A stretch of 64,000 nt of DNA from VFMC01 sp040398525 (GTDB lineage: Bacteria; Actinomycetota; Acidimicrobiia; Acidimicrobiales; Ilumatobacteraceae). Below, piece by piece: positions 59,736-64,000 of this stretch. The translations under genes and the position numbers were made by a program. Each line of letters begins with the position of its first letter. Positions within the stretch are counted from its first letter, which is position 1. The stretch lies in the NCBI GenBank assembly GCA_040398525.1, contig JBBATY010000001.1:124001-188000 (forward strand), read 5' to 3'. The notes under the pieces are model-generated. The model had not been told where the DNA came from. It saw nothing but the letters and a program-made list of their open reading frames with translations, and made no database searches.

Positions 59736-59742
59736 GCCGGCG

Positions 59743-60312
59743 TCACCCCACGCTCACGGTGGCCCGCGAGCGCCGAGCCGCGTGGGCTCTCCACAGGTAC
59801 TGCGCGCCGCTCACCAGGGTGAGCACGACCGACAGCCACAGCAGTCCGTTCCAGAGCCATTCGCCGTCGTCGGAGGTGAGCGGCAAGATCGCGAAGCCGA
59901 CCGACAACTGTTGGGTGAGCGTCTTGTACTTGGCCAGCTGGGTGGCCGGGACGCTGACACCCTTGGCCGCCACGAAGGTGCGGTACAGGCTGATCAACAG
60001 CTCGCGGGCGGCGATGATCAGCACCGGCACGATCCAGTAGACGTCGCGGCTCACCAGGGTGAACATCGCTCCCAGCACCAACACCTTGTCGGCCAACGGG
60101 TCGAGGAACGTACCGATCGTCGTCGTGCCGTGGCGGCGGGCCAGCCACCCGTCGATCCCGTCGCTGGCGCACAGCACGAACCACAGCAGGAACGCCGGCC
60201 ACGATCCGGAGCGGCCGTCCGGGATCATCCAGAACGCAAGGGGGGCGAGCAGGAAGCGACTCACCGTGACCAGGTTCGCCCATGTGGCGATGGCGGACGG
60301 ATCGGCCGGCAC
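59743..60312 (-). CDS. pgsA: CDP-diacylglycerol-glycerol-3-phosphate 3-phosphatidyltransferase
   Basis: The 189-residue membrane enzyme has the CDP-alcohol phosphotransferase motif D51-G-x2-D-G-x-A-R...G...D71-x3-D75 ('SDGIDGWLARRHG' then 'GTFLDPLADK') and about five hydrophobic helices. It makes phosphatidylglycerophosphate for phosphatidylglycerol and cardiolipin. It lies 3 nt after rimO and 7 nt before cinA. Actinobacteria have several paralogues (PgsA2, PgsA3), so the exact alcohol acceptor is probable but not certain. Confidence 0.9.
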   Translation of the reverse strand: MPADPSAIATWANLVTVSRFLLAPLAFWMIPDGRSGSWPAFLLWFVLCASDGIDGWLARRHGTTTIGTFLDPLADKVLVLGAMFTLVSRDVYWIVPVLIIAARELLISLYRTFVAAKGVSVPATQLAKYKTLTQQLSVGFAILPLTSDDGEWLWNGLLWLSVVLTLVSGAQYLWRAHAARRSRATVSVG

Positions 60313-60315
60313 GGC

Positions 60316-61635
60316 TCAGGTCCCTGCCTCGTCGTCGCCACCGGCGGCCGCAGCCGCGAGGTGTTCGGCGATCAGGTCCGGCCCCATGGCCCCGACGATA
60401 CGCACCGTGGCGAACGTGCCGGGCACGAGGTCGTCGGGCAGCTCGACGACACCATCGATCTCGGGCGCCTCGCGGTGGGTGCGGCCACCACCGACCTCGT
60501 CGACGAGCACCCGCTGGACGGTGCCGATCAGGTCGTCGCGCCGGCGAGCCGTGATCTCGTCCTGCATCTCGCGCAGTTCGGCGAGGCGATCGTCGACCAA
60601 CGACCGTTCGACCGCACCCTCGAGGGTGGCCGCATACGTGCCGTCCTCGGGCGAGTAGGCGAAGAACCCGCACCAGTCGAGCTCGGCCTCTTCGACGAAG
60701 CGCAGCAACAGGTCGTGGTCGTCCTCGGTCTCGCCGGGGTAGCCGACGATGAAGTTGCTCCGGAACGCCGCCTCGGGCTCGCGCGCCCTGATGTCGGCGA
60801 TGCGGGCGAGGAAACGCTCACCGTCGCCCCAGCGTCGCATGCGCCGCAGCAGCGGCTTGCTGACGTGCTGCAGCGAGAGATCGAAGTACGGCACACCGGT
60901 CGAGCAGATCGCGTCGACGAGGTCGTCGGTGAGGTCGCTCGGGTACAGGTACAGCAGGCGTGTCCAGGCGACCCGGTCGCTCACGGCACGAACCAGGGGG
61001 ACGATCGATCCGGCGCCGAGCTCGCTCGGACGATCCTTGCCGTAGCTGGCGAGGTCCTGGGCCACGAGGACGATCTCGTGCGCGCCGAGCTCGTCGACCT
61101 CGCGCAGGATCGCGTCGACGTCGCGGCTGCGCTGAGGGCCCCGGAACGAAGGGATGGCGCAGAACCCGCAGGTGCGGTCGCATCCCTCGGCGATCTTCAC
61201 GTACGCCCATGGCGACGACGACTTGGGCCGCGGCAGGTTGAGCAGGTCGAGTGTCGGCACGGTGCCGGCAGTCACCGGGATGAGCCGCTTGCCCCCCTGG
61301 GGAGCAGCCACCGGCACGACCGGCACCCCGAACCCGGCCACCTGGTCGACCTCGGGCAGCGCCTCGGCCAATTCGTCGCCGTAGCGCTCGGCCATGCAGC
61401 CCGTCACCACCAGCCGGGCACCGGGGCGGCGTTGGTCGGCCAGGCCGAGCACGGTGTCGATCGATTCACGCCGCGCCTCGTCGATGAAGGCGCACGTGTT
61501 CACCACGACGAGGTCGGCGGCAGACACGTCGTCGGTCGGCTCCATCCCGTCGGCGAGCAGGGTGCCGACGATCTTGTCGCTGTCGACCTGGTTCTTGGGG
61601 CACCCCAAGGTCTCGATATAGAACCGCTGCCCCAC
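60316..61635 (-). CDS. rimO: Ribosomal protein S12 methylthiotransferase RimO
   Basis: The 439-residue radical-SAM enzyme starts with the RimO signature 'ETLGCPKNQVDSD' (C12), with C48 and C80 completing the first cluster and C152, C156 and C159 ('EGCDRTCGFCAIPSFRG') binding the SAM cluster. A C-terminal TRAM domain follows. The 'CPKNxVDS' motif distinguishes RimO from MiaB. It methylthiolates S12 Asp89 (E. coli numbering). The GTG start at 61635 has TAACCT 6 nt upstream, so this gene probably opens its own transcript with pgsA and cinA. Confidence 0.95.
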   Translation of the reverse strand: MGQRFYIETLGCPKNQVDSDKIVGTLLADGMEPTDDVSAADLVVVNTCAFIDEARRESIDTVLGLADQRRPGARLVVTGCMAERYGDELAEALPEVDQVAGFGVPVVPVAAPQGGKRLIPVTAGTVPTLDLLNLPRPKSSSPWAYVKIAEGCDRTCGFCAIPSFRGPQRSRDVDAILREVDELGAHEIVLVAQDLASYGKDRPSELGAGSIVPLVRAVSDRVAWTRLLYLYPSDLTDDLVDAICSTGVPYFDLSLQHVSKPLLRRMRRWGDGERFLARIADIRAREPEAAFRSNFIVGYPGETEDDHDLLLRFVEEAELDWCGFFAYSPEDGTYAATLEGAVERSLVDDRLAELREMQDEITARRRDDLIGTVQRVLVDEVGGGRTHREAPEIDGVVELPDDLVPGTFATVRIVGAMGPDLIAEHLAAAAAGGDDEAGT

Positions 61636-61647
61636 CTCGCCAGGTTA
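61636..61647 (-). promoter_or_regulatory. Leaderless -10 of rimO
   Basis: On the minus strand TAACCT (61647-61642) is followed by 6 nt and the GTG at 61635. It lies in the 29-bp gap after the SMP-30 gene. Confidence 0.5.
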
Positions 61648-61664
61648 CCCGTCGGGTGGTCGAC

Positions 61665-62597
61665 CTAGAGGTAGTTCAGTCGCAGGCCCCGGTTCGGCCA
61701 GCGCATGTGCAGCAGCCGACCCGTGCCGGACACGGTGATGTAAGCGTCGCGGTATTCGCCGCTGCCGTCGCTGTCGCCGAAGCAGATGTTCGTCGTCAGC
61801 AGGTCGTCGGTGGCGATGTGGCTCATCTCGCCCGAGGGGCTGATCACGGTGACGCCACCGTTCACCAGCGTTGCCACGCACACGTTGCCGTCGCCGTCGA
61901 CGGCGAGCGAATCGAGCAACTGGTAGCCGGGCAGCCCGGCCAGGCACACCGACGGGTCGATCGGGGCTGCCGGCTCGAGCACACCGGGCGACGAGATGTG
62001 CCGCTGGAACACACGGCCGGAATGGGTCTCGGCCCAGTAGAGCATCGACCCGTCGGGCGACAACCCGATTCCGTTGGGGCCCTCCACCGGGTGGACCACC
62101 TCGGTGATCGAGCTGCCGTCGGCCTTGGCGTAGTAGATGCTGGTCAGGTCGCTCGTGCGCGCCGCACCGTCGCGGATGCCGTGGTCGGTGAACCAGAACC
62201 CGCCGTGGGCGTCGAAGACGAGGTCGTTGGGTGCCCGCAGCGGGCGCCCGTCGCACTCGGTGTAGAGGTCGGTGACCGAACCCGTTGCCAGGTCGACGCG
62301 CTGGATGCGTCCGCCGATGTAGCGGGCCGGGTCGAACGGACCGGGCAGCAGCAGCTCGCCGAGGTCGACCGGGGTGAAGCAGCCACCGTTGTTGCAGAGG
62401 TACAGCGCACCGTCCGGGCCGATCGCCGCGCCGTTCGGGCCGCCCTCGATCTCGGCGACGCGCTCCTTGGTGCCGTCCGGGTGCACCCGCGTGATGCACG
62501 GACCGAACATCTCGACCAGCACGATGCTGCCGTCGGGCATCGCGATGGGCCCCTCTGGGAAGCGCAGCCCCGACGTGATCTCCGTGAACTCGGCCAT
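61665..62597 (-). CDS. SMP-30/gluconolactonase-like beta-propeller protein
   Basis: The 310-residue six-bladed propeller has 'GLRFPEGPIAMPDGSIVLVE' (first metal-binding Glu), 'LRAPNDLVFDAHGGFWFTDH' (Asn and Asp ligands) and 'PVEGPNGIGLSPDGSMLYWAE'. It hydrolyses a sugar lactone or a related ester. The start ATG has a good ribosome site (AGGGGG, 5 nt spacing). It sits between the ftsK-lipoprotein pair and rimO, a place usually held by housekeeping genes, so it may be an insertion into an otherwise conserved order. Confidence 0.88.
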   Translation of the reverse strand: MAEFTEITSGLRFPEGPIAMPDGSIVLVEMFGPCITRVHPDGTKERVAEIEGGPNGAAIGPDGALYLCNNGGCFTPVDLGELLLPGPFDPARYIGGRIQRVDLATGSVTDLYTECDGRPLRAPNDLVFDAHGGFWFTDHGIRDGAARTSDLTSIYYAKADGSSITEVVHPVEGPNGIGLSPDGSMLYWAETHSGRVFQRHISSPGVLEPAAPIDPSVCLAGLPGYQLLDSLAVDGDGNVCVATLVNGGVTVISPSGEMSHIATDDLLTTNICFGDSDGSGEYRDAYITVSGTGRLLHMRWPNRGLRLNYL

Positions 62598-62665
62598 GGC
62601 CGCCCCCTGTTCGTGACGTTCAGCGCCGGCCCCTCCGGCACCGCCATGGGCATCATGGCACGCCG

Positions 62666-63655
62666 TCAGACGGTGACGACGACCTCAGCCGGCCGGGCTC
62701 GCGGGTCGGCCGGGTCGGCCGACGGGTCGGAGACCCGCACCGTGAGCTGGCCGTCCACACCGGCTCCGAGGGCGGGCAGCACGACATCGAACTCGCCGAG
62801 CTCTCCCGCCGGCACGGATGGCGCCAACGACGTCTCGAGCACTCGAGCTCCCGTGGCGTCGAGCACCTCGACCCGTAACGGACCTCCGGTCGCGAACGCC
62901 TGCCCGACGATGCGGATCGAACGACCCACCTCAGCACCCGGCGCCGGACGCTCGAGGAGGACGACGGGAACGATCCAGTCGTAGCGGTCGCGGGTGAGCC
63001 CGTCGACGTAGAGGCCCTCGCCACCGAGGTCGACCACCGGCTGGCCGTCGAGGCGGAAGCGCACGAGGTCGACGCCCGGGAACTGGGTGACGGTGTAGAC
63101 GACCTGCATCACCCTGGCGACGAGCGACAGGCTGCCACCACCTTCGGCGAACTCGCCCGTCAGGTCGACCACCGCCTCGTGGGCCACATAGTCGAGGTCG
63201 ACGCCGAGCAGGCGCGTGCCTGCCGGGATCACGGTGAGGACTCCAGCAGCACGCTCGGCCGGGGTCGGCCCGTCGAGCAACGAGCGCAGCGCCGCCTCGG
63301 GCGACGGGGTGGGCACGGCTCGCGCCGCCACCTGCAGCAGTTCGTCGCGCAGGAAGTAGACCAGCACGCCCGGTGGCCCAGCGGGCACCGTCGACGAGGT
63401 CGTCGACGAGGTGCTCGCCGAACTGGTGGTCGTCGGCTCGGTGGTCACCGCCGCAGTCGTGGACGGCTGCACCGTGGTCGGCTGCACCGTCGAGCCGGGC
63501 GGCTGGCTGCTGACCGGCACCGAGGTCGTCGGCACCGAGGTGGTGGCCGACGACGACACCGGCGATGTGCTGCCCGACGGAGTCGAGCCGTCACCGCATC
63601 CTGCCGAGACGGCAAGGGCGACGCCGAGCAGCGCCGCCGCAGCCCTCCTGCTCAG
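62666..63655 (-). CDS. GerMN/Gmad2 lipoprotein, apparently with a CTG start
   Basis: The frame reads from CTG at 63655, in a CTGA overlap with the ftsK stop, to 62666 (329 residues). It encodes a lipoprotein signal, (M)SRRAAAALLGVALAVSAGC, with the lipid Cys at position 20. A Ser/Thr-rich linker (25-90), a GerMN domain ('VLVYFLRDELLQVAARAVP', 'EAALRSLLDGPTPAERAAG') and a C-terminal Gmad2 immunoglobulin-like domain ('RSIRIVGQAFATGGPLRVEV') follow. No ATG, GTG or TTG occurs in frame before 63559, and the GTG there would lose the signal peptide and lipobox. GGGGA lies about 6 nt before the CTG. The function is probably at the cell surface or in envelope assembly. Confidence 0.8.
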   Translation of the reverse strand: MSRRAAAALLGVALAVSAGCGDGSTPSGSTSPVSSSATTSVPTTSVPVSSQPPGSTVQPTTVQPSTTAAVTTEPTTTSSASTSSTTSSTVPAGPPGVLVYFLRDELLQVAARAVPTPSPEAALRSLLDGPTPAERAAGVLTVIPAGTRLLGVDLDYVAHEAVVDLTGEFAEGGGSLSLVARVMQVVYTVTQFPGVDLVRFRLDGQPVVDLGGEGLYVDGLTRDRYDWIVPVVLLERPAPGAEVGRSIRIVGQAFATGGPLRVEVLDATGARVLETSLAPSVPAGELGEFDVVLPALGAGVDGQLTVRVSDPSADPADPRARPAEVVVTV

Positions 63656-64000
63656 CGCTGGTCCCCGTTCTGCATCAGCAACTCGTACTCCTCGACCGTC
63701 ATCAGCACGGCGCGGGCCTTCGAGCCCTCGCTCGGGCCGACGATGCCACGCTGCTCGAGCAGATCCATGATCCGACCGGCCCTGGCGAAACCGACCTTCA
63801 GCTTGCGCTGGAGCATCGAGGTCGACCCCAATTGGCTGCGCACCACGAGCTCGACGGCCTGGCGCATCAGCGCTTCGTCATCATCGTCGTCGCCACCCGA
63901 GGACCCGCCGCCACCGAACAGGCTGCCGCCCGCTGCGTCGTCATCACCTTCGACGTCGGTGGCGTAGATCGGCTCGGGCTCCTGGCGGCGCCAGTGGGCG
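63652..64000 (-). CDS. ftsK: FtsK/SpoIIIE DNA translocase, C-terminal part only
   Basis: Only the last 115 or so codons are inside the window; the gene continues past 64000. The visible part holds an acidic/Gly-rich linker and the gamma winged-helix domain: 'QAVELVVRSQLGSTSMLQRK', 'KVGFARAGRIMDLLEQRGIV', 'GPSEGSKARAVLM'. This domain reads KOPS DNA polarity sequences and contacts XerD during chromosome segregation. Its stop overlaps the CTG start of the lipoprotein gene. Confidence 0.93.
   Translation of the reverse strand, partial: AHWRRQEPEPIYATDVEGDDDAAGGSLFGGGGSSGGDDDDDEALMRQAVELVVRSQLGSTSMLQRKLKVGFARAGRIMDLLEQRGIVGPSEGSKARAVLMTVEEYELLMQNGDQR

Noticed and set aside
62666..63559. Lipoprotein gene starting at GTG 63559
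   Set aside because: This start would remove the signal peptide and lipid Cys that are encoded in frame just upstream, and would leave about 90 bp after ftsK with no purpose.

Overview
The window is a dense, very GC-rich stretch (roughly 70% G+C by eye) with about 55 protein genes, one tRNA, no rRNA, and no sign of prophage, IS element or CRISPR. The gene content points to an actinobacterium: a mycothione-reductase-type disulfide reductase, a CarD regulator with a Lys/Ala tail, a Rv0571c-type phosphoribosyltransferase-hydrolase fusion, many GTG starts, thirteen 4-nt stop/start overlaps, and many start codons preceded by TANNNT with a 6-7 nt gap, as in leaderless actinobacterial mRNAs. I infer a member of the Acidimicrobiia (Ilumatobacter-like), but nothing here proves the class. 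Layout: 1-5.2 kb holds a partial rRNA methyltransferase gene, a PdxA/DUF1537 pair for four-carbon sugar acids, an FAD oxidoreductase and a phosphoribosyltransferase-hydrolase fusion. 5.3-11.3 kb holds a formylglycine-dependent sulfatase with its own activating enzyme and a TetR regulator, divergent from a molybdopterin oxidoreductase. 11.3-17.4 kb holds an enoyl-CoA hydratase, an MFS exporter, an SGNH hydrolase, a PhnD-like protein, a fatty acid desaturase and an XRE regulator whose promoter carries a perfect 16-bp inverted repeat. 17.4-27.5 kb is an amino-acid catabolism block: a probable cis-3-hydroxyproline dehydratase, an Ldh-family imine reductase, and a histidine-utilisation operon hutH-hutU-phyH-def-hutF-hutI opposite an IclR regulator. 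That operon has no hutG but contains an intact peptide-deformylase-like gene, so the enzyme may complete the pathway by deformylating N-formylglutamate. This is the most interesting hypothesis in the window. 27.5-36.8 kb holds a GntR-controlled aromatic ring-cleavage operon (FAH hydrolase, extradiol dioxygenase, FAD hydroxylase), a thioesterase, a VOC-cupin protein and a HyuA-like protein sharing a bidirectional promoter, and a five-LysM NlpC/P60 cell-wall hydrolase behind a sigma-28/WhiG-like promoter. 36.8-50 kb holds a 1030-residue kinase-M23-PLP fusion with SurE, then an RNA methyltransferase, 2OG oxygenase and GH3 glycosidase in overlapping order, a VOC protein, mycothione reductase, a class III aminotransferase and a P450. 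50-57 kb holds a beta-hydroxyacid dehydrogenase, ClC channel, PLP decarboxylase, SDR, EEP-family hydrolase, glutamine-synthetase-like ligase and CarD. 57-64 kb is more housekeeping: HtrA protease, tRNA-Arg(TCT), cinA, pgsA, rimO, an SMP-30 protein, a GerMN lipoprotein that seems to start at CTG, and the 3' end of ftsK. The whole reads as a heterotrophic chromosome segment rich in catabolic enzymes. Gene-free gaps are all under about 130 bp. Motifs and coordinates were read directly from the sequence; family assignments rest on motif recognition without database searches.
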